Source of the DNA: Rickettsia endosymbiont of Culicoides impunctatus
GTDB lineage: Bacteria; Pseudomonadota; Alphaproteobacteria; Rickettsiales; Rickettsiaceae
Reading direction: 5' to 3'
Assembly (NCBI GenBank): GCA_020410785.1
Contig: CP084573.1
Coordinates: 310,001 to 374,000 of the forward strand
DNA: 64,000 bases
The notes below the pieces were generated by a model that was given only the letters and a program-made list of their open reading frames with translations, was not told the origin of the DNA and ran no database searches. Shown here piece after piece: positions 7,882 through 16,640 of this stretch; within the stretch, counting starts at the first letter, position 1, and each line of letters opens with the position of its first letter. The position numbers were made by a program, and so were the translations under genes.

Positions 7882-8802
7882 ATGCATTTAAGTTGGGATT
7901 TGGACACAGCCATTTTTGCCACCTTTTTAATTTTTAACTTAGCAGTAGGTCTATTTTATAGTCGTGGTATAAAAAATATTAAAGAATATGCTATAGGCAA
8001 CCGCAATTTCTCCACCAGCACCATAACTGCTACAATTATTGCCACTTGTATAGGAGGTGGTCTCTTTTCTGAAGCAGTTAGTGAATCCTATAAACAAGGT
8101 TTATATTTTATCATTCCGGCATTGGGTGAACCTTTAGCTCTCGTAATTGTTGGTTACTTTTTAGCTCCACGTATGGCAGAGTTTTTGGGTAATCTTTCCA
8201 TAGCTGAAGCCATGGGGACTCTTTATGGTAAAAAAGTTCAATTGCTTACAGCTATAGCAGGCATCTTTCTTTGTATAGGAATAGTTGCAGTGCAATTTAA
8301 AGTTTCAGCTACCATGTTGCAACTTTTCTTTAATGTTTCTAGTTTTCATGCTGTTTTGGCAAGTGCTGTTATAGTAATATTATATTCAGCTTTTGGCGGT
8401 ATCAAGGCTGTTACTTTTACAGATATAATACAATTTCTTACTTTTGGCACTGTTGTTCCTATCATTACTTTGATAATTTGGGGAACTCTGCATGATCCTC
8501 ACAAAGTTTTTGTAACAATCACAGAAAATCCTTTATTCGATTATAGGCAAGTATTTAATTTCAATGATTTTAAGTTCATAAGCTCTTTTTTCCTGTTATT
8601 ATTTTTTCTAATTCCAGCTTTTCAACCGGTTTTTTTTCAAAGATTGGCAATGGCTAAGAATATCATACAAGTTAGAAAGTCTTTTATAACAGGAGGTTTA
8701 ATATCTCTTACGATATTAGTAATAATAATCTGGGTTGGAATATTATTACTGGCAAATAATCCTAATCTTGACCCTGAGAAGTTATTAGCCCATATTATAT
8801 AG
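7882..8802 (+). pseudogene. SLC5-type Na+/solute symporter, N-terminal part of a split transporter/kinase gene
   Basis: This 306-residue part has the first eight or so membrane spans of a sodium:solute symporter (SLC5, PutP/CbrA-like), including GIKNIKEYAIGNRNFST and the small-residue-rich IATCIGGGLFSEAVSES. It ends at a TAG (8800-8802), but the same frame continues without any other interruption to 10911, so the two parts were one gene of about 1009 codons. Either the gene was recently inactivated by a point mutation or the stop is read through. The structured RNA leader and an AGGGGA ribosome site precede it. Confidence 0.75.
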
Positions 8803-10911
8803 AATCACAGCTATCCAGGATTAAGAGGGCTTACTGCTATAGGTATTGTAGCAATAATCATGTCTACGGCAGATTCGTACATTAATTCTTCAGCTATATT
8901 ATTCACTAATGATATTTTAAAATTATTAGATTTTGATGTTATAAAAAAGGTTCGTAATAATCTTAGTGATCTCATTATATTACGTGTTTTCGCTATTTTT
9001 GTTGGTATTTTTGCTATTTTTCTAGTTTTCGAAGCAAGTAACATACTTGATTTGCTGTTAATAATATTAGGTTTTTATATGCCTGTAGTTTCAGTGCCTT
9101 TTCTTTTAGCAATTCTAGGCTTTCGTACTAGTAGTAAAGCAGTATTAATAGGAATGTTTGCTGGATTTATTATAGCAGTTAGTTTTAAAGTCTTAAATGT
9201 ACAAATGAAAGCTGTCATACCAGCTATGGCAGCTAATTTGTTAACTTTGATGTTTAGCCATTACTTTTTTAAACAACCTGGTGGTTGGATTGGCGTAAAA
9301 GACCCTAGTCCTATAATTGCTCTCAGACTTGAACGTAAAAGAAAATTCAGAAGAATTATTAATTCAATCAAACAATTTAATCTGGTGAATTTTTGTAAAG
9401 GTAATCTACCAAAAAATGAAATTACTTTTTCTCTATTTGGTTTCTTTGTAATAATTTCCACTTATTCATCATTATTCACTATCCCAGAATATTATACCAC
9501 AAAATATGCTAATATTTATCACTTCATCTACCACTCAGTATTACTAATATCTACCGGGTTTGTAGCTTATCCAATATTGCCTCCTAGATTTAAAAGCGAG
9601 AGGTTTATAGCTGTAATATGGAATTTAGGTGTGCTATATATGTTGATTTGTGTTGGAAGTATGCTGGTCATTATTAGCGAATTTCATCAACTACAATGTA
9701 TGATATTTATTATTAATTTACTAGTTACTGGTATTTTGCTCAGATGGCAGATAGCTTTATTTATAGCGATTTTTGGTACATTTGCATCATTTCAATTTTT
9801 TAAATGTTATATGGGTGAAGACTATTTAACCAGTAGTTTCAGCGATATACAATTCCAAATGAATTATCTTTTGTTGCTATTTAGTAGTGCATTAATAGCA
9901 TTTCTAAAACCAAAACAAAAACATGAAGAATTATCTGAAATCATGAAGAATGTATGGGAAACAAAATCAATAAAACTAACGCATGATTTGATCAAATTAG
10001 CACAACATGAAGAAGAGTTTTTTAACAGAATAGAAGAGCAAGAACAACAGCAACTTCATACCTTGCGACTCCAACTTGAAGCATTATGTACAAAACTACA
10101 AAACACAGCTAATGAAGACCAAATTTCTTGGATTACTGAAGAATTACATGACGTAGCAAAACGAATAAAGGGCTGGGCTTCATATCTTTCTACTATTACT
10201 CATAGAGTAAGACATCAAGTGCATATTAAGCTTACTGAAATTAACATTAAGAATTTAATAGATGAAGTAGTAGGTGAATGTGAAAAATTATCTGATCAAC
10301 CATTACAGTTTATTGTCCGTAGTAAACAAAAAGATCATAACATAACATGCGATTTAGAAAAAATGAAGTCAGTAATAAAAAGTCTATTGATTCATGTTAT
10401 CAACAATAATGTCGATGGTAATATTGTGAGTATTTTTCTAGAAGATGATATTCTAGATTTTGAGCTAAATATATCAGAAACTACTAAAAGTAAAAAACCA
10501 ATCAAAGCAATAAAGCTAATAATACAGGATCAAGGCGGTACACTTACTGAGCAACAACTGCAATTACTTCTTACTCCAACTTTTAAGCAGACGAATGAAC
10601 TAACTTTTTTGGAGTGTTTTAATGTTATAGATGCTCATTATGGGAATTTAAAGGTTCATAGTAACCGAGACCAAGGTATAAATTATAATATCACTATTCC
10701 TGTTAATATTAAGGAGATTCGACCTAAAGTAATGGATTTACCTGATATAAGGATTGAGAATTTACAAAAGATTGCAGAAATATTTTTACAGGCACAAAAG
10801 GATGACAGGTTTAATATAGCACAGAAACTTTTTCAAGCATGTGTTGACTTTGATATCATTGAACGAATTACCTTAATTAAAAAAGAAGAATTTACCAATA
10901 TTAAAAATTAA
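8803..10911 (+). pseudogene. C-terminal part of the SLC5 transporter/histidine-kinase-like fusion
   Basis: The frame continues straight after the TAG; the first internal ATG is at 8860 (MSTADSYINSS, a conserved SLC5 motif, so not a natural start). Residues up to about 370 from 8860 hold the remaining membrane spans; then comes a coiled coil (HEEEFFNRIEEQEQQQLHTL), a dimerisation-like helix (ELHDVAKRIKGWASYL) and an HATPase-like region to about residue 620. The layout resembles CbrA-type SLC5-kinase hybrids. The canonical HExRTP H-box is absent and the ATP-binding boxes (NNN, DQGG) are weak, so kinase activity is doubtful. No response regulator is adjacent. Confidence 0.7.
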
Positions 10912-10948
10912 AGTTACTTGAAAACGGTTACTATAGCTAATTACAAAC

Positions 10949-11042
10949 GTCATTGCGAGGAGCTACTTTAGTGGCGACGCGGGTAATCCATAAAAGTGAT
11001 TAGAAATGGATTGCCACGACCACTACGTGGTCTCGCAATGAC
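10949..11042. repeat. Palindromic repeat, family A
   Basis: Full copy from GTCATTGCGAGGAGC to CTCGCAATGAC, between the SLC5/kinase gene and the LuxR-type gene. It may mark the left border of the tRNA-Arg-linked accessory block. Confidence 0.85.
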
Positions 11043-11137
11043 TAAAGTTTACTATGACTAAAACCTTTTCGAGTTAGTATATGTCACCATTACTGTTCGG
11101 TATTTATTATTATGAATAATTTGTTATTAACACTTCA

Positions 11138-11425
11138 TTAGATGTTCTTCGGTAATTTGATATCGGATATTTGATTGTAATAGTCAGGGTGTTTAAATAT
11201 CTGACTAGAAAATAAAAAATCAATTAATTGTCTATGATTATAAATGCCAATTTTATTTTTAGCATTTGTTATATGTTTTTCTGCAGTTCTGTATGATATG
11301 CCTAATCTACTTGCTATGTGCTTTTTAGGAAACCCAAGGGCTGCAAGTATAAGACATTCCAGAGCTCTTTGGGTAAGAATGAAAGATTTGCCTAGATAAT
11401 TTATGTGAAGTTTAGTTATTTTCAT
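11138..11425 (-). CDS. LuxR-type (GerE) helix-turn-helix regulator
   Basis: The 95-residue protein is little more than a LuxR/GerE DNA-binding domain: LTQRALECLILAALGFPKKHIASRLGISYRTAEKHITNAKNKIGI (residues 17-60 or so) has the typical helix-turn-helix spacing. A receiver or ligand domain is missing, but the gene 47 nt upstream on the same strand (11472-12095) codes for a protein of the size of a LuxR sensor domain, so the pair may be a split regulator. AAGGATC precedes the ATG region. Targets unknown. Confidence 0.8.
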   Translation of the reverse strand: MKITKLHINYLGKSFILTQRALECLILAALGFPKKHIASRLGISYRTAEKHITNAKNKIGIYNHRQLIDFLFSSQIFKHPDYYNQISDIKLPKNI

Positions 11426-11471
11426 AATGGAACCATTTTTAGTTATTGCTTGAGATCCTTTCTGGAAATAA

Positions 11472-12095
11472 TTAGTCCAAGCTATTTTGACTAAAAATTT
11501 TTACGTATAAATCATTGTGCTGTAAAGTTTCACAGTATGAATTATTGCATCTTATGCTACTTAGAACTATACTAACATAAAGACTGACAATGTTAATAAA
11601 CTGCTCAAAAGATTCAAGATGGTTAATGTAATAGCTAATAATCTCTGGATTGTTACTTGAAGACAAAAAGTAAAATCCTTCAATTTTATCTTTTGTTCTT
11701 TGGTAGATGATAAAGCTGTTACATGTTTCCTGATTATAGAATCTTCTCAAAGTTTCGTATTCGTAGCCTAGATTTTTGCTTTGGGTGTTTGTGATATTGT
11801 CAATATTTCTTGTGCAAAAACCGATAGTTGTTCCATCGCTTAGAAATTGACGATAGCCAAATTCCTGAATATTTAAGTTAAATATCGCCGTCAATTGGTC
11901 AGTTAGCTTTGCTTGTAATTCATTTTTTACTAACTGTGCAAGAATAAATTGATTGATTAGGCATTTACTCATTACACCTTCAGCTATTTTTTTATCCCTT
12001 TGTTCATAGTCACTCTCATTACTTTGATAAAATTCATCAGAAGCTTGTTCGACTAAAGCAAGTTGTAGTCCATATTTGATAGCTTTTTTGTTCAT
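11472..12095 (-). CDS. Hypothetical protein paired with the LuxR-type regulator
   Basis: A 207-residue soluble protein I do not recognise. A central alpha/beta stretch (FGYRQFLSDGTTIGFCTRN) followed by helices resembles in outline the ligand-binding half of LuxR regulators, and it is followed 47 nt later by a free-standing LuxR HTH gene on the same strand. Co-transcription is likely. The relation is inference from arrangement only; there is no clear motif for an acyl-homoserine-lactone pocket. Confidence 0.5.
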   Translation of the reverse strand: MNKKAIKYGLQLALVEQASDEFYQSNESDYEQRDKKIAEGVMSKCLINQFILAQLVKNELQAKLTDQLTAIFNLNIQEFGYRQFLSDGTTIGFCTRNIDNITNTQSKNLGYEYETLRRFYNQETCNSFIIYQRTKDKIEGFYFLSSSNNPEIISYYINHLESFEQFINIVSLYVSIVLSSIRCNNSYCETLQHNDLYVKIFSQNSLD

Positions 12096-12222
12096 AATTT
12101 TTACTTTAATTGCTGTTATTATTCAGATTATGACAAGGATTTTTCTAAAAACAATAGGTATTTCATTACGTGAAACGCTATTTTATATAGAAATATAAGA
12201 CAAGAGCTGTAAAATAATTAAA

Positions 12223-12239
12223 ATTAGTTCATGTGATGA
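12223..12239. promoter_or_regulatory. Operator-like half palindrome (ATTAGTTCATGTGATGA)
   Basis: These 17 bases equal, in reverse complement, most of the palindrome at 13781-13803. It lies about 130 nt upstream of the 12095 gene. Two such sites bracketing the HTH and DUF1376 genes suggest binding sites for the Cro/CI-like protein at 13455. Confidence 0.45.
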
Positions 12240-12246
12240 CACAAGC

Positions 12247-12999
12247 TTAACAACATCGTTGTATTTCAGCAGTGAAATAAGCAAAAGATTTTGGATGTTC
12301 TAGACCTTGCTTGCTAATACGCTGGAGTATTAGGACAATCTTTTGATAAATAGAATCGATACTAATGCCAGTTTTTATCCATTCAACTAGCAAAAATTGA
12401 TCCCTAGGAAAAAGCATACTATGCTCACTAAAGAGTAATTGCAGTTTATTGTATAATTCGTGATAAACGGCTAATTGCCCTGAGTTATCCACAAGCCTAT
12501 CTATATCATCTAATCTTAAATCAATATCTTTCTTTTTAGACGCATGCACGTAGCATTGATTTTGCATATGCTGTAGCATTACAATTGCATATGCTATAGC
12601 ATCATTTGATTTACAATCTTTACTTCCTATTGATATAATATTTTCAACTATTTTGTCATCTATATTACAATTCTGTTTACCCCATCTCTTTCTAGCTTTC
12701 AGAGAATTCTTTTGTGATATTAAAATAGTTTTTTGGTATTCTTTTTTGAGTTCAGTATGAGTAAATGTTTTGTCAGAAAAAATGAAAAAATTTTGTAAAA
12801 TTTTTTTGTAATTTTGCCATTTTTTTGGTGTAATGCGTAAATAATGAGCAATTTTTGTATCATCATGTGGTAGTTTTCCACCACTTATCCACATATGTTC
12901 CAATAGACGAATATAAACACCATATTCATCATGTTTTAGTAACTCTGCATCCTTAATAATAGCTGATGGATAAAAGAGTTTACGGTAAAATTCTGTCAT
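12247..12999 (-). CDS. DUF1376 (YdaU-like) phage/plasmid replication-associated protein
   Basis: The N-terminal 100 residues match the DUF1376/YdaU pattern: FYPSAIIKDAELLKHDEYGVYIRLLEHMW, then LRITPKKWQNYKKILQNFFIF and a KNSLKARKRWGKQ segment. Such proteins usually sit in the replication modules of lambdoid phages and some plasmids as initiator or loader accessories. The 250-residue length is normal. The C-terminal half is helical and unassigned. TTATCCACA boxes occur inside and just upstream, which fits a replication module inside an integrated element. Start ATG at 12999. Confidence 0.7.
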   Translation of the reverse strand: MTEFYRKLFYPSAIIKDAELLKHDEYGVYIRLLEHMWISGGKLPHDDTKIAHYLRITPKKWQNYKKILQNFFIFSDKTFTHTELKKEYQKTILISQKNSLKARKRWGKQNCNIDDKIVENIISIGSKDCKSNDAIAYAIVMLQHMQNQCYVHASKKKDIDLRLDDIDRLVDNSGQLAVYHELYNKLQLLFSEHSMLFPRDQFLLVEWIKTGISIDSIYQKIVLILQRISKQGLEHPKSFAYFTAEIQRCC

Positions 13000-13138
13000 A
13001 ATTAATGTCCTTGTTAATTAATATAAATTGGTAAAAAGTTCTAATTTTCTGAAAAAATTCCTAAAATTTTCTGCTAACTTTTATAGTTTTTATAGTTTTA
13101 AAAAACTTATCCATGCGTTGCCCACAAAGTTATCCACA
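12485..13138. promoter_or_regulatory. Three TTATCCACA (DnaA-box) sequences
   Basis: Perfect TTATCCACA occurs at 12485-12493, 12885-12893 and 13130-13138, all on the + strand, with a near copy (TTATCCATG) at 13107-13115. This is the E. coli DnaA-box consensus. The last two lie in a very AT-rich intergenic stretch upstream of the DUF1376 gene. They could form a replication origin of a former plasmid or phage; two boxes lie in coding sequence and may be fortuitous. Confidence 0.4.
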
Positions 13139-13270
13139 ATATTTGCGAATAACTTTAATATCATTAATGGTTGTTTAATAGTATTTTATAATTAATGGTT
13201 TTATTAAAACTACTTATGCAAAGAGATAATGCTAAAGATTAGAGGAACATTGCGTACCGATTAAAACTTA

Positions 13271-13363
13271 AAATGACCATGAAAGATTGGACAAGCAAAT
13301 ATCCTGTAAAAAGATATATGAATTATTTTATTGTCTTATGTAACCAGCTCTTCATGGTCATTT
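13271..13363. other. 13-bp inverted repeat around a 67-nt spacer
   Basis: AAATGACCATGAA (13271-13283) and TTCATGGTCATTT (13351-13363) are a perfect inverted pair. It lies in the gap between the DUF1376 and HTH genes. It could be a small RNA hairpin, an element end pair or a recombinase site. The rest of 13000-13454 is AT-rich without genes apart from the TTATCCACA boxes. Confidence 0.4.
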
Positions 13364-13454
13364 AATGTGCTTAAAACATCAGAAATATGGAAATTATTAT
13401 CTGATACATAAGAGTTATTGATTGGATTTTAATATGTTAATTACGATTGATATA

Positions 13455-13694
13455 CTAATCCTGAAAAGAATTAGTATGTAATTTTTCTTTCTCAAATAAT
13501 TTATCAGAAAGCCTATGGAAATCATTAGCTGAAACTGCTCCAAAAGTTGTAATATAAATTTTAAAAATGACATTATGCTTGGGTACAACATCTTCATGGA
13601 TATATTTATGTACTTGACTTCTATTCTTACCTATTTTCTTAGCAAATATATGAATTGGCATGTGTTGCAGCTCTAACCACTTTTCTAATCTCAT
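13455..13694 (-). CDS. Small Cro/CI-like helix-turn-helix regulator
   Basis: A 79-residue protein with a helix-turn-helix of the phage repressor kind near the N-terminus: LEKWLELQHMPIHIFAKKIGKNRSQVHKYIHE, then a short helical tail. A perfect 10-bp palindrome lies 87 nt upstream of the ATG (13781-13803) with a partial second copy at 12223, as expected for an autoregulated repressor. It likely controls the integrated element. Binding is inferred from arrangement. Confidence 0.65.
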   Translation of the reverse strand: MRLEKWLELQHMPIHIFAKKIGKNRSQVHKYIHEDVVPKHNVIFKIYITTFGAVSANDFHRLSDKLFEKEKLHTNSFQD

Positions 13695-13780
13695 ACAACC
13701 TTTAAATAATCAACCAACAAATTGTAGATATATTCATTTAAAAAAACATCGTTTGCTAAATATTCCAAAGGATTTAGTTA

Positions 13781-13803
13781 ATTAGTTCATCACATGAACT
13801 AAT
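13781..13803. promoter_or_regulatory. Operator-like palindrome
   Basis: ATTAGTTCAT-CAC-ATGAACTAAT is a perfect 10-bp palindrome with a 3-bp centre, upstream of the HTH gene. A 17-nt match in inverse orientation lies at 12223-12239. The span 13804-14061 is otherwise AT-rich with no gene seen. Confidence 0.5.
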
Positions 13804-14061
13804 TTTTAAACCCTTTTACAAAATTATACTGCTTATAAAGCTAAAGTTACAAGACAACAAAACTTTATAAAACAAATTATTTTATGTTGCATGTAATGAA
13901 CTGACAGTTGTGTAATGTAAAATTATGTTGGATGCTAAGATAAAATTATAAAAATAAGAAGAGCTGAAAATATTATGCCTATAAAAGAATATTAATTGCA
14001 AGATGAAAAAGCAAGAACAGAAAGACAACGAAAATAACAATTAATGGTAAAAAAACTGTTA

Positions 14062-14089
14062 TTGACTTTAGGGGAGTATAGTTTAAAAT
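14062..14089 (+). promoter_or_regulatory. Candidate promoter of leader RNA copy 2
   Basis: TTGACT (14062-14067) and TAAAAT (14084-14089) with a 16-bp spacer; the TTGACTTTAGG block is shared with the promoter at 7579. Confidence 0.5.
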
Positions 14090-14094
14090 TAAAA

Positions 14095-14330
14095 ATAGAG
14101 TAACTGCAAAGTTACTTTGGGGTGTAGTAACCTTAAAAACACAAAGCGGTAGATATCAACCGTTAAAACGATGTTCCTCGACTGTTATGGTTGGGGGGAT
14201 GGTAGTTATGTCCAGGGCTTAAGGTGTAAATCTTAAGCCTAAATGCTATCATAGCTGTTCTTTGTGATGGTTTTACTAACTCCCCGATCACCAAAGTAAT
14301 CTTTAAAGATTCTTTGGTGGTTAAAACTTG
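14095..14330 (+). ncRNA. Structured leader RNA copy 2, upstream of the recombinase-like gene
   Basis: The same fold as 7611-7845: H1 AGTAACT/AGTTACT (14099-14105, 14110-14116) with a GCAA tetraloop; A TAGTAACC with GGTTTTACTAA (14125-14132, 14269-14279); B GGTTGGGGGG/CTCCCCGATC (14189-14198, 14280-14289); C AGTTATG/CATAGCT (14204-14210, 14250-14256); D GGCTTAAG/CTTAAGCC (14216-14223, 14232-14239); final hairpin CACCAAAG/CTTTGGTG. A and B cross, so a pseudoknot is predicted. Changes against copy 1 are mostly compensating (TAGCAA/TTGCTA to TAGTAA/TTACTA). AAAGGGGATA then leads into the ATG at 14366. Confidence 0.65.
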
Positions 14331-14365
14331 ATAACTTTAAGTTTAATCATAAAGGGGATACCATC

Positions 14366-14749
14366 ATGACAGATAAAACAACTTTACCTTCCAAAGCAAT
14401 AGTCTTACTGAACCCAGCTTATGACGATCCTACTAGTCTTAAGCTTCGCAACAATATTATCACTGCCAGCCAAAAGAACGGGCTAACGATAGTAGGAATT
14501 ATCCAATCTACAGAACCTTATGATCATGCCACTCTTGGGCAATTAATTCGCCAAATAATGACTTGTACTAATAAGCCTGTCACCATCCTAATTGACGAAG
14601 ATCTGCGGCATACAACAATTAATACGCTACTTTGGGCTGTACTTGGTACTTTGTCATCTGCTAACCTAATTGCCATTACTACTTACAACAGATGCTATGA
14701 AAAAGTACTCTTGCAAAAGGTAAATATAGAGGACGATTATCTTCTATAA
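14366..14749 (+). CDS. Small protein resembling a degenerate serine-recombinase N-domain
   Basis: The 127-residue protein has the alternating beta/alpha plan of the resolvase catalytic domain (KAIVLLNPAYDDPTSLKLRNNIITASQKNGLTIVGII..., then KPVTILIDEDLRHTTINTLLWAVLGTL), but the N-terminal RVSS catalytic motif is replaced by LLNPAY and the arginine motif after the DxL is altered. It would not be an active recombinase. It lies directly upstream of a truncated and a frameshifted serine recombinase in the same direction and may be a partner or directionality factor of that system. It is led by structured RNA copy 2. The relationship is tentative. Confidence 0.5.
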   Translation: MTDKTTLPSKAIVLLNPAYDDPTSLKLRNNIITASQKNGLTIVGIIQSTEPYDHATLGQLIRQIMTCTNKPVTILIDEDLRHTTINTLLWAVLGTLSSANLIAITTYNRCYEKVLLQKVNIEDDYLL

Positions 14750-14813
14750 GTTGCTGCTACTTATTGTAAAAGATACCATACATTTGGTAGTAAAAAATCA
14801 AATTTAAATATAG

Positions 14814-14975
14814 ATGAATAATATATCCAATAAGGTAACTAAAACTATTCTTTTAGCTCGTGTCTCATCAAAAGAACAAAAAAATAGCTATTCTATTGAA
14901 GTCCCAAAATACCATCTGCAGGAATATAGTATCTGTAAAGGTTTAAAAGCCCTGAAAATCTTTGAGAGTCTATAA
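14814..14975 (+). pseudogene. Truncated serine recombinase N-terminal fragment
   Basis: A 53-codon frame (MNNISNKVTK...LLARVSSKEQKNSYSIE) parallels the start of the next recombinase: ARVSS with the catalytic serine, SYSIE, LQEY, CKGL. It stops after KIFESL. It is a relic of a second, tandem recombinase gene, duplicated and then deleted. Confidence 0.7.
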
Positions 14976-15028
14976 GATAGTATTGAACCCTTAATCCAAA
15001 ACTTATTAACTAAAATAGGAGAATTTTT

Positions 15029-16550
15029 ATGACAGAAAAAGCCAAGAAAGCAGTAATATTAGCTAGAGTTTCATCAAGAGAACAAGAAGATGGTTATTCT
15101 ATTGAGGCACAAAAATATCGCTTACAAGAGTATTGCACTCGTAAAGGTTTAGAAATTTTAAAAATCTTTGAATTTTCAGAATCTTCTACTATTGGTAATC
15201 GCAAAAAATTCATGGAAGCTATAGATTTTGCTAAGAAACAGAAGGAGTTAGTTGCAGTTGTAACTGATAAAGTTGATCGGTTGCAACGTAGCTATAAGGA
15301 AACACCACTATTAAACGATCTAATTGAGAAAGGCAAAATAGAATTGCATTTTTATACAGAAAATTGTGTTATTCATAAAAACTCTATCTCACAAGAGCGG
15401 ATGATGTGGAACATTTTTGTGATGATGGCTCAGTCTTATGTCGATAGCTTGAAAGATAATATCAATCGTAGTATAGAGCAAAAACTACGTCTAGGTGAGT
15501 GGGTTAGTACTGCACCTATTGGTTATCTGCATGTGACAAGTAAAAAGTCAGAACGTGGCAAAGGACAAATCATCATTGATCCTGATCGTGCACCACTTGT
15601 GAAGAAAATATTTGAAACTTATGCTACAGGTAATTATACGTTGTTAGCAATACTGAAAAAAAACTCGAAAGTGGGGCTTACGTAATTCTCATGGCAACCA
15701 AGGTTATTTATGTTGTTCTCATATATACAAAATTATTCAAAATCCGTTTTATTACGGGGTAATGAGATTATTAAAAACTGGAAAACAATATCCGCATATA
15801 TATCCTCCTATAATTAGTAAAGAACTATTTGATGCTTGCCAAAGGATGCGTCTTAACTGGAATAAAAAACCTTTTAAGTATGGAGAAAAAGAATATATAT
15901 TTAGAGGATTGATAAAATGTGCTGCTACTGGTCGAGTTGTTACTGCTGAAACCAAAAAGAAGACCTATGTTAATGGTAAAACAACAGAGTGGACATATTT
16001 ACGAGTTTGGCAGCATGGCAATACTAATAAAAGAATCTACGTACAAGAGAAACAAGTATTAGGAGAAGTAGAAAAGGTATTAGCAATGCTCTATTTGAAT
16101 CCTAAGTTATTAGTTGAAGTAATTTCTTATATTAAAAGCTCAGCAAAAATTGAACAAGATTTTCATAAAAGGAGAATAGGTGAGTTATACACTGAACAGA
16201 CAAAGATAACAACACGTATGAACAGGCTCACTGATCTATTTTTAGACGGTGACATTACAAAAGGAGAACATGAAGAAAAACGTAAAGAATTAACACAAAA
16301 ACGAACAGATATTGCTATAGAAATAGAAAACCACGAAGTAGCCGATGATAAATTTTCACAACAGCTGATAAGCCTAGTAGAACTGGCTTCTGGGGTATTA
16401 GAAACGTTTAAAGGTTCGACTGCTACAGAAAAACGTAAATTGTTAAATTTCGTATTTGCTAACCTAGAACTGAACGGTTGTAAGCTAGACTACACCTTGC
16501 GTCCACCGTTTGACATGTTCGTAAAATGTACCAATGTTCATAAAATGTAG
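15029..16550 (+). pseudogene. Large serine recombinase (integrase), frameshifted
   Basis: The first frame (15029-15685) holds the resolvase catalytic domain: LARVSSREQEDGYSIEAQ with catalytic Ser15, and DKVDRLQRSYKE. The second (to 16550) carries the recombinase domain, zinc-ribbon-like segment and coiled coil (EQTKITTRMNRLTDLFLDG). The join needs a +1 shift at a run of eight A (15656-15663); with seven, the frame runs on as KTRKWGLRNSHGNQGYL, so it is probably a one-base insertion. Large serine recombinases integrate phages and conjugative elements. It ends 14 bp from the 3' end of tRNA-Arg, a usual position for an integrase next to its site. Confidence 0.85.
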
Positions 16551-16563
16551 CGAAATAGGAGAA

Positions 16564-16640
16564 TGGTACACCCGGAGGGAGTCGAACCCCCAGCCTTATG
16601 ATCCGTAGTCATATGCTCTATCCAATTGAGCTACGGGTGC
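16564..16640 (-). tRNA. tRNA-Arg (anticodon ACG)
   Basis: The reverse strand folds as a cloverleaf: acceptor GCACCCG/CGGGTGT, D arm GCTC...GAGC, anticodon stem around CTACGGA (anticodon ACG), T arm with GGTTCGACTCC, and an encoded CCA end at the left. A large serine recombinase gene ends next to its 3' side. Nucleotides 28-50 of this tRNA recur as a 23-nt exact match at 57023-57045. Confidence 0.95.

Noticed and set aside
8811-9044. Minus-strand 77-codon frame within the SLC5 gene
   Set aside because: Shadow of the transporter; no independent signal.
12485-13138. Chromosomal oriC
   Set aside because: Only three boxes, two in a coding sequence, and no dnaA/hemE-type neighbours.
15656-15663. 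Programmed frameshift in the serine recombinase
   Set aside because: The needed shift is +1 at an A8 run, while slippage there normally gives -1; a one-base insertion is simpler.
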